In this document: positions 17,760 through 26,554 of the stretch, in pieces | Position numbering within the stretch: position 1 is the first letter of the stretch | How the letters are laid out: each line of letters starts with the position of its first letter | DNA from: Methylotenera_A sp046598525 | Lineage (GTDB): Bacteria > Pseudomonadota > Gammaproteobacteria > Burkholderiales > Methylophilaceae | Reading direction: 5' to 3' | DNA length: 64,000 nt | NCBI GenBank assembly: GCA_046598525.1 | Contig: JBKJIJ010000008.1 | Coordinates: 186,001 to 250,000, forward strand | Program-made: the position numbers and the translations under genes | Notes under the pieces: model-generated | What the model saw: the letters and a program-made list of their open reading frames with translations, nothing else | What the model was told of the DNA's origin: nothing | Databases searched by the model: none

Positions 17760-19310
17760 ATGACAAGCACCGCTGCTGTAACGCCCGCTATTTTATTAAT
17801 TTTGGATGGCTTTGGTCACCGCGAAGATATGGCCAATAACGCCATTGCGCAGGCTAAAACACCTAATTTAGATGCATTAAAACGCACCGTTCCGCATATG
17901 CTAATTAATGCGTCTGAGCATTATGTGGGCTTGCCAGACGGGCAAATGGGCAACTCTGAAGTGGGCCACTTAAATATTGGCGCGGGGCGCATTGTGTTTC
18001 AAGATTTTGAGCGCATTAATAATAGCATTACCAATGGCGAATTTTTCAAACATGCTGCATTGGTTAAGGCCTTGCAGAACCTAAAAGCCAGCAATAAAGC
18101 CTTGCATATTTTCGGCTTATTATCCGATGGCGGCGTGCACAGCCATATTAATCATATTTTAACTATGCTAGAAATGGCCGCCCAGCAAGGCCTGCAACGC
18201 GTTTATGTACACGCATTTTTAGACGGCCGCGATACACCGCCAATTAGCGCTGTGCCTTATATCGCCATGCTAGAAGACAAATTGCAAATGCTGGGCGTGG
18301 GTAAAATTGCTTCTATTTCTGGCCGTTTTTACAGCATGGATAGGGACAAACGCTGGGAACGCGTAACACCTGCCTATAATATGATTGTGGATGGCATTGG
18401 TGAATTTACGGAAGCCAGCGCCAGTGAGGCTTTGCATAACGCTTATGCCAGAGGTGAGCAAGACGAATTTGTGAAGTGCACAGCAATTCGCCAAGCGGAT
18501 GAACCAGCGATTCGGCTAGAAGATGGCGATTGTGTGGTGTATATGAATTTTAGAAGTGACCGCGCGCGCCAATTAACCGATGCTTTGTTAAATGACGATT
18601 TTGCGGGTTTTACGCGCAGCCGCGTACCAACACTTTCTGGCTATTTCACCTTAACGCAATACGATCAAAACCAGAAAAAAGCCACACCTATTTTTGCCGC
18701 AACCAGCGTGCATAATACGTTTGGCGAATATGTATCTGGCTTAGGTTTAAAACAATTGCGCATTGCCGAAACCGAAAAATACCCGCATGTGACCTTCTTT
18801 TTTAATGGCGGTGATGAGGCGGTATTTGCCGGTGAAGACCGTATTTTAGTGCCATCACCCAAAGTGGCCACTTACGATTTGCAGCCAGAAATGAGCGCGC
18901 CAGAATTAACCGATAAACTGGTCGCGGCCATCGATAGCCAACAATACAGCGCGATTATTTGCAACTATGCCAATGGCGATATGGTTGGCCACACCGGCAA
19001 TTTAGCCGCCGCCATTAAAGCGGTAGAAACCTTAGATTTTTGCGTAGGTCGCGTGGTAGAAGCCGCCAAGAAAAACGGCGCCGAAGTGATTATTACCGCC
19101 GACCATGGCAATGCCGAAATGATGTTTGATGGCATTAATAATCAAGCGCACACCCAACACACCACCAATTTAGTGCCCATGATTTATGTGGGGCGCAAAG
19201 TTAAATTGGCTGAATCCGGCGCGTTATCTGATTTAGCGCCCACTTTATTAACCATGATGGGATTGCCGCAACCGGTTGAAATGACAGGCAAAAGCTTGAT
19301 TAGCTTTTAA
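17760..19310 (+). CDS. gpmI: phosphoglycerate mutase, cofactor-independent
   Basis: Interconverts 3- and 2-phosphoglycerate in glycolysis and gluconeogenesis, using two Mn ions and a Ser nucleophile. The metal ligand Asp16 (LDGFG) and phosphorylated Ser66 (MGNSEVGH) are present, with the DGRDTPP loop and the C-terminal TADHGNAEMM metal site. 516 residues. The ATG at 17760 has GGAAG at the right spacing; a TTG at 17745 is in frame but unlikely. It is divergent from the rhodanese operon and followed by envC, as in enterobacteria. Confidence 0.96.
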   Translation: MTSTAAVTPAILLILDGFGHREDMANNAIAQAKTPNLDALKRTVPHMLINASEHYVGLPDGQMGNSEVGHLNIGAGRIVFQDFERINNSITNGEFFKHAALVKALQNLKASNKALHIFGLLSDGGVHSHINHILTMLEMAAQQGLQRVYVHAFLDGRDTPPISAVPYIAMLEDKLQMLGVGKIASISGRFYSMDRDKRWERVTPAYNMIVDGIGEFTEASASEALHNAYARGEQDEFVKCTAIRQADEPAIRLEDGDCVVYMNFRSDRARQLTDALLNDDFAGFTRSRVPTLSGYFTLTQYDQNQKKATPIFAATSVHNTFGEYVSGLGLKQLRIAETEKYPHVTFFFNGGDEAVFAGEDRILVPSPKVATYDLQPEMSAPELTDKLVAAIDSQQYSAIICNYANGDMVGHTGNLAAAIKAVETLDFCVGRVVEAAKKNGAEVIITADHGNAEMMFDGINNQAHTQHTTNLVPMIYVGRKVKLAESGALSDLAPTLLTMMGLPQPVEMTGKSLISF

Positions 19311-19401
19311 GGCCAGTAAAATTGATTGTGACATTTTTAATTGCATTTAAAGTGATTTTTACAAAACGAAATATGGCGCAGTATTTAACAAAAATATCAC
19401 A

Positions 19402-19482
19402 TCTTGTCATTCCCGCGCAGACGGGAATCCATTTTAATCAATCGTCAAGATGGATCCCCGCGTTCGCGAGGATGACGAATTT
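19402..19482. repeat. REP/dRS3-like inverted repeat pair
   Basis: The left half has an ATTCCC-(8)-GGGAAT core inside GTCATTCCCGCG...ATCCAT. The right half reads ATGGATCCCCGCG...GGATGACGA. The halves form a long inverted repeat between gpmI and envC. The core equals the spacing of Neisseria dRS3 elements. Confidence 0.7.
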
Positions 19483-19527
19483 TTAAGTTTTCATGGTTAA
19501 ATTGGTTTCTAGTAAAGCTGTCATTTA

Positions 19528-20829
19528 ATGTTTAATTTATATCGCGCTTTATACGTTGTGGCGGCTGTTGCGTTGCTTAATGGCGCCCTAATTGGCAACA
19601 CTTTTGCAGCCAAAAAAATCGATGCTGCCAAAGAAGATTTAGGCGATTTGCAACAAAAGATACAAGCGTTAAAGCAAGAATTAGATAGTAATCAAGCGGC
19701 GCATAAAGACGCCGCCGATGCGCTAAAAGATTCTGAAAGTGCGATTAGCCAAGCCAATAAAAAGCTATTTGAAATTAATCAAAAGCAGCAACAAAACAAG
19801 AGCGCGCTGGTTAGTTTAAAAAAAGAATCGCTCACTTTAAATGAGAAATTAGCCACGCAACAAAAGCAATTAAGCCGCTTAGTTAGGCAGCAATATGTGC
19901 ATGGCAATCAAAGCTATACTAAACTTTTGCTGCAAAACAAAAATCCCAGCCAAATTTCGCGCGATATTCAATACTATTCATACATTGCCAAGGCGCACGC
20001 CAAATTAATTGATGAAATGCAAGGTAGCCTTGTAAAAGTTAAAGTGTTGAACAATAAAACGGCTACTACCCTGCAAGCGGTGGCCGATTTAAAAGCCAAG
20101 CAATTGGCTGAGCGCCAAGCATTGGTGCAACAAAAACAAGAAAAATCCAAAGTAGTAAAATCGCTTTCTAGCGAAATTGCTGCGCAGCGCAATGAAATTA
20201 AAAAGCTTAAACGCGATGAGCAAAGTTTATCCAATTTGGTAGAGCGTTTAGCCAAAATTGTGGCTAAAAAGCCGCCAAAAAAAGTACCAAAGCCTAAGGT
20301 AATCGCCAAAAAATCGAGCAAGGCAGATAAATTTGATCAACCTAATGAATCTGACAAAGCTAGCGAAAAATCTGAAAATCAAACCATTGCTAAAAACGAA
20401 GAGACGCCGACCAACGCTTATGCTGGCAGCAATTTTGCTGCCTTAAAAGGCAAGCTAAATTTACCGGTGCGCGGCGATGTGACCAACCGTTTTGGCAGCA
20501 GCCGCTCTGACACCGGCGTTTCGTGGAAAGGTTTATTTATCCGCGCCAATGAAGGTGCTGATGTTAAATCAGTCGCCAGCGGGCGCGTGGTATTTGCCGA
20601 TTGGATGCGCGGCTTTGGTAATTTGATAATTGTGGACCACGGCAGCGGTTATATGAGCTTATACGGCAACAACCAAGCGGTGCTTAAACAAGTGGGCGAT
20701 GAAGTGAATGCTGGGGACAATATTGCGGCGGTTGGCAACACTGGTGGCAACGAAAGTAATGGCTTGTATTATGAGTTGCGCCGTGCCAGCAAACCGTTTG
20801 ACCCTTTAAGCTGGAGCGTGATTCGCTAA
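19528..20829 (+). CDS. envC: murein hydrolase activator EnvC
   Basis: Periplasmic divisome-associated protein that activates N-acetylmuramoyl-L-alanine amidases for septum splitting. It has a signal peptide (ending near GNTFAA), a long coiled coil (about residues 30-245, rich in Lys, Gln and Leu heptads), a Lys/Pro/Ser linker, and a C-terminal LytM/M23 domain. The LytM zinc ligands are lost: WKGLFI replaces HxGxD and LYYELR replaces the HxH. This is the degenerate site expected of an activator rather than an enzyme. It follows gpmI as in E. coli. No CtpA-type protease follows; a terminator ends the unit. Confidence 0.93.
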   Translation: MFNLYRALYVVAAVALLNGALIGNTFAAKKIDAAKEDLGDLQQKIQALKQELDSNQAAHKDAADALKDSESAISQANKKLFEINQKQQQNKSALVSLKKESLTLNEKLATQQKQLSRLVRQQYVHGNQSYTKLLLQNKNPSQISRDIQYYSYIAKAHAKLIDEMQGSLVKVKVLNNKTATTLQAVADLKAKQLAERQALVQQKQEKSKVVKSLSSEIAAQRNEIKKLKRDEQSLSNLVERLAKIVAKKPPKKVPKPKVIAKKSSKADKFDQPNESDKASEKSENQTIAKNEETPTNAYAGSNFAALKGKLNLPVRGDVTNRFGSSRSDTGVSWKGLFIRANEGADVKSVASGRVVFADWMRGFGNLIIVDHGSGYMSLYGNNQAVLKQVGDEVNAGDNIAAVGNTGGNESNGLYYELRRASKPFDPLSWSVIR

Positions 20830-20922
20830 AGCAATAATTTGCGGCTTAAAACTTAACGGCATAAATTTTAAAACTTTAAAATTAAGTTTTTTATTTGAAG
20901 TATTTTATTTAAATAAAGGTAA

Positions 20923-20953
20923 TAAAAAAGCGTGCCACGGCACGCTTTTTTAA
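20923..20953. terminator. bidirectional rho-independent terminator
   Basis: AGCGTGC-cacg-GCACGCT stem with AAAAAA on the left and TTTTTT on the right, between the convergent envC and lipoprotein genes. Confidence 0.9.
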
Positions 20954-21007
20954 TACTAGCCATCACTTATCAGTGAAAACTAAATATTGAAAAACTATTA
21001 TTGAAAA

Positions 21008-21292
21008 CTATTGTGCAGCGGCTTCTGCAGGTGCTGCTTCAGCTGGTGCAGCGGCTGCATCAATTGTAATGCCAGGAACGCGCTCTTCAGCTGTTGGCTC
21101 ATAGCCGCCGCCTGAAGATGCTTCAGCTGGCGCTGCTGCTGGAGCAGGTGCTGCTTCTGCTGCTGGCGCTGGAGTTGCTTCCATTGTTGATTCAGCAGGT
21201 GCTACCGCTTCTTCAGCTGGTTTTTCACCACAAGCTGTTAACAATAATGCGCCTAATAAAGCTGGAACTACTAACATTGCGTTTAATTTCAT
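21008..21292 (-). CDS. small Ala/Pro/Glu-rich lipoprotein
   Basis: 94-residue predicted lipoprotein: signal peptide ending in a lipobox (LLTAC), then a low-complexity region dominated by Ala, Pro and Glu with repeated PAEAAP and APAA units, split by a short GGGYEPTAEERVPGITID segment that may be the functional part. The residue after the lipidated Cys is Gly, compatible with outer-membrane sorting. It is monocistronic and converges on envC. Function unknown; the strand and start are well supported by the lipobox and an upstream AGGGGTATAAG ribosome-binding region. Confidence 0.8.
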   Translation of the reverse strand: MKLNAMLVVPALLGALLLTACGEKPAEEAVAPAESTMEATPAPAAEAAPAPAAAPAEASSGGGYEPTAEERVPGITIDAAAAPAEAAPAEAAAQ

Positions 21293-21408
21293 CTTATACC
21301 CCTGAGTTGTTCTAAAAAAGGTTAAATTTAACCTGCATCTGCAATCATATCAAAACTCGCGCTAATGTCATACCGCCAGCCGCATTGTGTTGTTTTAATG
21401 CATTATAT

Positions 21409-21780
21409 TTATGCATTTGTTGCAAAATTAGCAGCGATTAAGCGCCCTTTTGCATAAGCTTCTACTTCATAAGGGCTTTTAAAGTAGCCATAACGGCATG
21501 ACCACACATATTTTAACAAACTCATGCCATGCAAAAACTGCGAAACATGGGTGAGTTCGTGCCCTAAAAGTTCTGCGCCGCGCTTGGTATTGGGTTGATA
21601 AAAACCGTGGCGAAAATAAATAGTGCGGCCCAACACCACCGCGCACATGCTACGGCGCAGCCAAAAAGGTACTTTTCCATCTAAAATTCGCGCTTCGTTA
21701 ATCACAATCTGCGCAAAATAGGGGCTAAATAAAGCGCGCTCTTGCTGGCTTAATGGCCTGCCTTTACCTTGTTTAATCAC
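21409..21780 (-). CDS. small HELTH-motif protein (DUF4157-like)
   Basis: 123-residue protein with a HExxH zinc-metallopeptidase motif (GHELTHVSQ, about residues 73-81), preceded by an arginine-rich FWLRRSMCAVVLGRTIYFR segment. This resembles the DUF4157 domain found alone or at the N-terminus of larger toxins and contractile-injection cargo. No signal peptide. It lies six bases downstream of the yjbQ-like gene on the same strand, so it is probably co-transcribed. The third zinc ligand may be the Glu in SPYEVEAYAKG. Real protease activity is not shown by the sequence. Confidence 0.72.
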   Translation of the reverse strand: MIKQGKGRPLSQQERALFSPYFAQIVINEARILDGKVPFWLRRSMCAVVLGRTIYFRHGFYQPNTKRGAELLGHELTHVSQFLHGMSLLKYVWSCRYGYFKSPYEVEAYAKGRLIAANFATNA

Positions 21781-21786
21781 TTAAAA

Positions 21787-22206
21787 TTAATCGCCTAAAG
21801 CATGCAAAATAACGCGCCTATTTGCTGGCATATGCCGATGCTCAAATAAAAATATGCCTTGCCACTGACCAAGCGCTAACTTGCCATGCAAAATAGGAAT
21901 CGACAAACTAGTCTGCGTTAGCGCACTGCGCACATGCGCTGGCATATCGTCTGGGCCTTCAACGGTATGAATAAATAAATCATCGCCATCTGGCACCAAG
22001 CGCTTAAAAAACGCCTCCATATCTACCAACACATCCGCATCGTAATTCTCATTAATCAACAAACTAGCCGATGTATGTTGAATATACAACGTGAGCAAAC
22101 CCGTATCAAACCCCAATTGATTAGCCCAATCCAGCACTTGCGGGGTAATGTCATACAACTTGCGCCCCTGCGCATTAACGCTAATTTGTTGTGTGTATTG
22201 CTGCAT
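21787..22206 (-). CDS. YjbQ family protein (UPF0047)
   Basis: Member of the YjbQ/UPF0047 family, some of which complement thiamine phosphate synthase mutants. The family motifs are QHTSASLLINENYDADV, EGPDDMPAHVRSAL and LGQWQGIFLFEHR with conserved His and Asp residues likely binding metal. 139 residues is the normal length. The ATG is at 22206. The gene precedes the HELTH protein by six bases. Confidence 0.9.
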   Translation of the reverse strand: MQQYTQQISVNAQGRKLYDITPQVLDWANQLGFDTGLLTLYIQHTSASLLINENYDADVLVDMEAFFKRLVPDGDDLFIHTVEGPDDMPAHVRSALTQTSLSIPILHGKLALGQWQGIFLFEHRHMPANRRVILHALGD

Positions 22207-22295
22207 TTATTTAATGCCCTGATTTTAGACAATGTCTAGATTAGCACAATCTATTATTTTTTATTAATCGCTGTAATAGTGGGAATACAGCAATT

Positions 22296-22327
22296 TATAA
22301 AAAAGCCTAATGCAGACGTATTAGGCT
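22296..22327 (-). terminator. terminator of the 432-residue unknown gene
   Basis: On the minus strand AGCCTAAT-(8)-ATTAGGCT is followed by TTTTTAT, just past the stop of the gene at 22349-23647. Confidence 0.82.
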
Positions 22328-22348
22328 AAACACCTTGCCAATTTGTAA

Positions 22349-23647
22349 TTATTCAGTCGCTGGCAATGGGCAGCATCTGTATTCTTGCGATTTATCGAGC
22401 AATTCAATTTGTTTGCGCAACAAATCATTCTCTAGCTGTAACCGTTCGTGCAACACTGGCTCACACACATCGCATTCATCTAAACAACCTTTAACGATAA
22501 TGCCTGGTGTGGGTAGCGAAAATTCCGATTCAAAATCCATGCTTAGTTTGATTTCTTTGCTCACTTTACCTTCTTTATCCAGCAGGTTTTTTTCTTGCAA
22601 CTGCATGGTTACCTCATTTAATGCTTTTTGCCTGATTTCATTGTCAATTGGTGGCCTTAAATCGCTATTGGTGGCTAATATTGGGCGCACCAAATTTGGT
22701 GTTGAATCCAATAAACTACTGGTATCCAGCTGGGTATTAATAATATTGGTAGCGGCCATATTGGCAACAACTGTGCTACGTTTTAGCATAGCGGTGGCTG
22801 GAATATCTTGCGGTACAAATGCAATTGGTGTGCGCGGTTTAGAAGGTTGCATCACGCCGCCAATCGGCGCTACGTCATCTAACACGCGTCGTTCAATTGA
22901 TACCAATTCAAACGTGGTTTTTTGCTTTTTATTTAAGCGGTAAAACATATACGTGACAGCATGGCATTTATTAAAATTAGAAAATTCACGCGATGATGCC
23001 TCAAAATGATCTTCTGATTCGCCTTCAATATGGGTACGGGTTGACACCTCACCAATTGAAACAGAATGTGCTTTGCGCGCCGCACCCACCGCTTGCGTTG
23101 CAGCACTTTGAACATGCGTACGTTGCTGATTTAGATAATCAGACACTGAACTACTATTGTGATTGCCTTTTGCGTTGGTGCTGGCGCTGGCGCTTAAACT
23201 AAAAGGGCTAACGCTACCACTTGCATCACCATGAAAATCCCAATGCCCTTCAGATGAGCTTTCAGCATGTCCGGATTGAGCTGCAGAAGCATCGGCTAAA
23301 TATTTCTGCGTGGCCGTCATAAAGTATTGTTCTTCTGATATTTGCTCGCTGCGGTAGCTTACCTTGCTTTCGCTATCATAACTAAAGCGGCTTCTTCTAT
23401 CGGTAGTGCTTAATCGCACTTTTTCGCCTGGTAATAATATGGTGCTATAAACTGGGTCACCCAGCGTTAATCCCAAGGTGCAACGCGAAAACTTAAAGTG
23501 CAAAATCACTTCTACTTTAACCTTGCCATTGCGGCCCTCTACAGTGGTGGGATACGTTAATACACGACTAAAGTTGATGATATCGCAATGATTATCTTCG
23601 ATTAATTCTGGGCAGCAAGGTATGGTAGCTGTATGTTTTTCGTCCAT
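22349..23647 (-). CDS. uncharacterised Cys-rich protein, 432 residues
   Basis: Not recognised. No signal peptide. Visible parts: an N-terminal Cys-containing region (PCCPEL, DNHC), a block LLPGEKVRLSTTDRRSRF near residue 75, a Ser/Ala/His/Gly-rich low-complexity segment (about 120-190), a KCHAVTYMFYRLNKKQ block near 225, a polar Pro-rich middle, and a C-terminal part with GCLDECDVCEP and a Leu/Glu-rich coiled-coil-like stretch ending in CCPLPATE. It has a GGAG ribosome-binding site and its own terminator, and lies downstream of the broken beta-repeat gene on the same strand. The two may act together. I can assign no function. Confidence 0.75.
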   Translation of the reverse strand: MDEKHTATIPCCPELIEDNHCDIINFSRVLTYPTTVEGRNGKVKVEVILHFKFSRCTLGLTLGDPVYSTILLPGEKVRLSTTDRRSRFSYDSESKVSYRSEQISEEQYFMTATQKYLADASAAQSGHAESSSEGHWDFHGDASGSVSPFSLSASASTNAKGNHNSSSVSDYLNQQRTHVQSAATQAVGAARKAHSVSIGEVSTRTHIEGESEDHFEASSREFSNFNKCHAVTYMFYRLNKKQKTTFELVSIERRVLDDVAPIGGVMQPSKPRTPIAFVPQDIPATAMLKRSTVVANMAATNIINTQLDTSSLLDSTPNLVRPILATNSDLRPPIDNEIRQKALNEVTMQLQEKNLLDKEGKVSKEIKLSMDFESEFSLPTPGIIVKGCLDECDVCEPVLHERLQLENDLLRKQIELLDKSQEYRCCPLPATE

Positions 23648-23681
23648 GATAATTCTCCTTTTTATTGTTATTTTAAATGGC

Positions 23682-23718
23682 GCTTAGCAACGGGCAAGCT
23701 ACAGCCCTATTGCTAAGC
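23682..23718. other. intercistronic hairpin
   Basis: GCTTAGCAA pairs with TTGCTAAGC (nine bases, perfect) and an inner GGGC/GCCC pair extends it, with a loop of about eight bases. There is no T-run on the minus strand, so an mRNA processing or stabilising hairpin between the two unknown genes is more likely than a terminator. Confidence 0.6.
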
Positions 23719-23730
23719 TAATGCCTAAAA

Positions 23731-25875
23731 TTAAAGCTTTCTTAAACAAAAACCAATAGCCAAGGGTTGGTAGTGATGGCCACCACTTGCGGCATAGGCC
23801 GTGCCAGATACATAGCCGATAATGGCTCTATCCCAACTGGTTAGTTGCACCACATAACCGCAAGCTGTCATACCTGCTGTAGAGAAACTCCAGGTGCCGG
23901 ATTCGCCCATTGCGCTTGCTGATGATGGTGTTAAATGCGCGACCCCACCACCATTACCTAATACAGAAATGGCTACGTGACTGTAATGTTCATCTGCAGT
24001 GACGTAACTACCTGTAATTTCGGCGCCTATATTAATATCTGAACAAGGGCCTTGATCCATGGTGATGGTGGCGGTAGGCGCGGCATTATCAACACGTACT
24101 TTAACCACTACTGATTTATAAATAGTGGCAGGATTTAGCGCATCCTGAACGTCTATCCGCAGCCAGCGATAAAGGTTAACATCGCCAACGGTATGAACGA
24201 CGCCTAAAATATCCAAGTTAGTAAACGTTTGAACTGGGTTCGTTAAATCTTCTTGATATGCCACCCAACCATCAGCATCGGGAGTTTGGCTAATGGCTGG
24301 TGGAAATGTCCAAACGCCGCCACTTAATTGCTCTGTGCGAATATCAAATGAATTGGTGATTGGCTTGTAATCAGTTTCAATTACAGGGGTTTCTTTATTG
24401 CTCACCATTAAGCGGTATTTCAATTTAATGGCGCCACTGCTGGCATCTGGCGCATTGCCAATGTGGCCGCTAATCCATAATGAATTAGCAAAAGGTGCTT
24501 TATTAAACCCACCATTCGTTAATAAACCTGTAAATTGATTAATTTCGGCAACACTTTGACCACAAACAGCGGTAATCGCAGGCGCTGGCAAACCAGTGCT
24601 ATTAGAATTTTTAGGGCTAAGTAAAACTGTAGTTTCTTCTGCATTGCCCCAAGTAGGTTTGTAATTAGGCGTATTGGCGGGTGGCGGCGAATTCCAAGAC
24701 ATGATGGCGCGCATCTTGGCAAAAACAGGGCCTTTTTGGCATGGATTACGGTATTGATCTAAATTAACCGGCAGCAAAACAGCATAATGCAAACCGCTTT
24801 TTGGTAGCTCATTTAAATCGTACACTTGCACAGAAGACAAGCCCATATCTTGCCAACCCGCGCCAAAATCCATATAAAAGCGAATATATTCTTGGCTGCC
24901 TGTGCTGCAAAGATCACCAGAATAACCTAGTGGTTTTTTTACTTTTAAAATGCCAACCAAGTGATCGACCGATGCGCGTGGTTGCAGGCCAATACAATTA
25001 AGCTCTTCAAAATCTATATTGCCATCGGTATTTTCAATCGCACCAAGCACTTTGGTCCAATCAATATTCAACCCACCAAGTATTGGCAATTGTTGTAAGT
25101 TTAAAAGCGGTGATTGCAACTTGCTCAAGTGCACTGGGTTTTGTGTAAGCTCGCTAAACATAGGAAAAACCGCACGGTGCAGCTCTACACCCTGTTTTTC
25201 GTAAGAAGCCAGCACAGCGTGCAACGGCTCTGGTTGGGGCTTAAGTGTAATGGTTTGTTCTGGAATAATGGCTGAACTAAAGTCTTTGATAAAATCGGGT
25301 GAAAGTATATCTTTTAGATTAAATTGACTGGCTGGGCGCACCAGCACATAAGCTTCTACCGCGTTACCCCAAATTGGCGTGAAATCAGGCGTATTAGGCG
25401 GTGGCGGCACGTTCCAAGATAAAATAGCGCGCGCCAAAAGTTGATTAACTTTTTTGCAGCTTATTTTTTTCCGGCTTAATCGCCATTTCTAATGCATATT
25501 CCAAGCGGCCATCATGCTTTACATCATGCACCGTAATACTGGTAACGCCTTGATCTTGCCAAGTGGCGCCATCATCGTAAGACAAATAAAAGCGCACATA
25601 TTCTTGCGAACCAGCTGAGCATAGCTCACCCGAATAGCCTGTATCTTGGTTGATATACAGCACTGTTTTGAGCAAATCGAATTGTGGCTCTAAACCTATA
25701 CAGCCTAAATTTCATACTGCGTGTTAGCTTTAATGGGAAACACCGCTTTGGGCAAATTTTGCGCATCTAAATTGCCAAAGTAATTGGGGTTTGAAATAAG
25801 CAGCTTGGTAAAATTGCTGCGGTGTTTTATTAAGTCGGCGTGAATAACTTGTCGACTAAAAGGTAATTTATTCAT
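23731..25875 (-). pseudogene. uncharacterised beta-repeat protein gene, broken by two frameshifts
   Basis: A long unrecognised gene read from ATG 25875 (strong TTGGAG ribosome-binding site; start MNKLPFSRQVIHADL). It shifts frame near 25705 (an A-run in GAAATTTAGG, where one more A would restore YENLGCIGLEP) and again near 25445 (A-runs in GGAAAAAAATAAG or CAAAAAAGTT). The third segment (to 23731, 568 codons) is intact. An internal duplication is clear: TGYSGELCSAGSQEYVRFY and LGYSGDLCSTGSQEYIRFY; RAILSWNVPPPPNTP and RAIMSWNSPPPANTP. The C-terminal half looks like Ig-like beta domains (VDNAAPTATITMDQGP). Both shifts are in homopolymers, so read error is a real alternative to decay. Confidence 0.75.
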
Positions 25876-26044
25876 GATTTTTCTCCAAAAGTTAGCGTTA
25901 ACCTATACATGTTTTAAAACTTAAAACAATTCAAATGAAAGGCAATAAAAGGTAATGCTCTGCCTGTTTCATTTTTAGATTACGCGGCTAACGTTGGATT
26001 AAATAGTCTGCATATGCATACACAGGACATACATTTGTTGTGCT

Positions 26045-26290
26045 TTAGGCCTCTTTTGATAACAACCAACCTTGCTCTTCTACCGTTTTAATCGCCGCAT
26101 AACGACAATGCACATCCAATAAATCCATGGTGCGTTGAAATTCGGTACGAATGGTGGAAGGCGATTTATTTAGGTGTTGCGCAATCACTTTGGCATCGGT
26201 GGTCTTTAAATAAAAGCAAGCGTGCATTAATTTATTCAGCGCTGGCGTCAAGGGGTTACTGTTGGGGTTGCTATTAATGGTGTTATTCAT
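26045..26290 (-). CDS. stand-alone LuxR-type HTH protein
   Basis: 81-residue protein consisting of little more than a helix-turn-helix of LuxR/NarL type: AKVIAQHLNKSPSTIRTEFQRTMDLLDVHCRYAAI. The turn and recognition-helix pattern fit the C-terminal effector domain of response regulators, but no receiver or ligand domain is present. A good AAGGAAA ribosome-binding site precedes the ATG. It lies upstream of the broken repeat gene on the same strand, about 170 bases away, and is a candidate regulator of the unknown cluster. A small Asn/Ser/Pro-rich N-terminus is the only other part. Confidence 0.75.
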   Translation of the reverse strand: MNNTINSNPNSNPLTPALNKLMHACFYLKTTDAKVIAQHLNKSPSTIRTEFQRTMDLLDVHCRYAAIKTVEEQGWLLSKEA

Positions 26291-26355
26291 TTTTATTTTC
26301 CTTAAGCTCTTAAATCGTCAAGAAAATGCAGTCTATACCTGCAAAATAATCCCAA

Positions 26356-26375
26356 AATCCCCTAAACTAGGGATT
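26356..26375. promoter_or_regulatory. imperfect dyad AATCCC...GGGATT
   Basis: An eight-base spacer separates AATCCC and GGGATT, about 65 bases upstream of the LuxR-type gene. Its layout resembles operators of LuxR/NarL-type proteins, but this is only a shape match. Confidence 0.3.
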
Positions 26376-26463
26376 AACATTGTTTTGCAATCGCCCTGCA
26401 TGCCAATAAAACCAAGCACTCTGGCTGTGTTCAGGCAAGCGTTAAGCCTACTCACAAGCCATC

Positions 26464-26475
26464 CCCCAAATGGGG
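26464..26475. promoter_or_regulatory. dyad CCCC-AAAT-GGGG
   Basis: Perfect CCCC/GGGG dyad with a four-base spacer in the divergent region between the LuxR-type gene and the SRPBCC gene, about 80 bases before the latter. It is similar in type to the dyad at 26356. Confidence 0.3.
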
Positions 26476-26554
26476 TCTATGTAGTGAATTCGCACTATTA
26501 GGTATAAAATAAAGCGCAAATTAATGCTAATTTTGATTATTGAAAGGCGCTGAA

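Noticed and set aside
21409..26290. Extracellular contractile injection system
   Set aside because: Only a DUF4157-like HELTH protein is present; no sheath, tube, baseplate or AAA gene.
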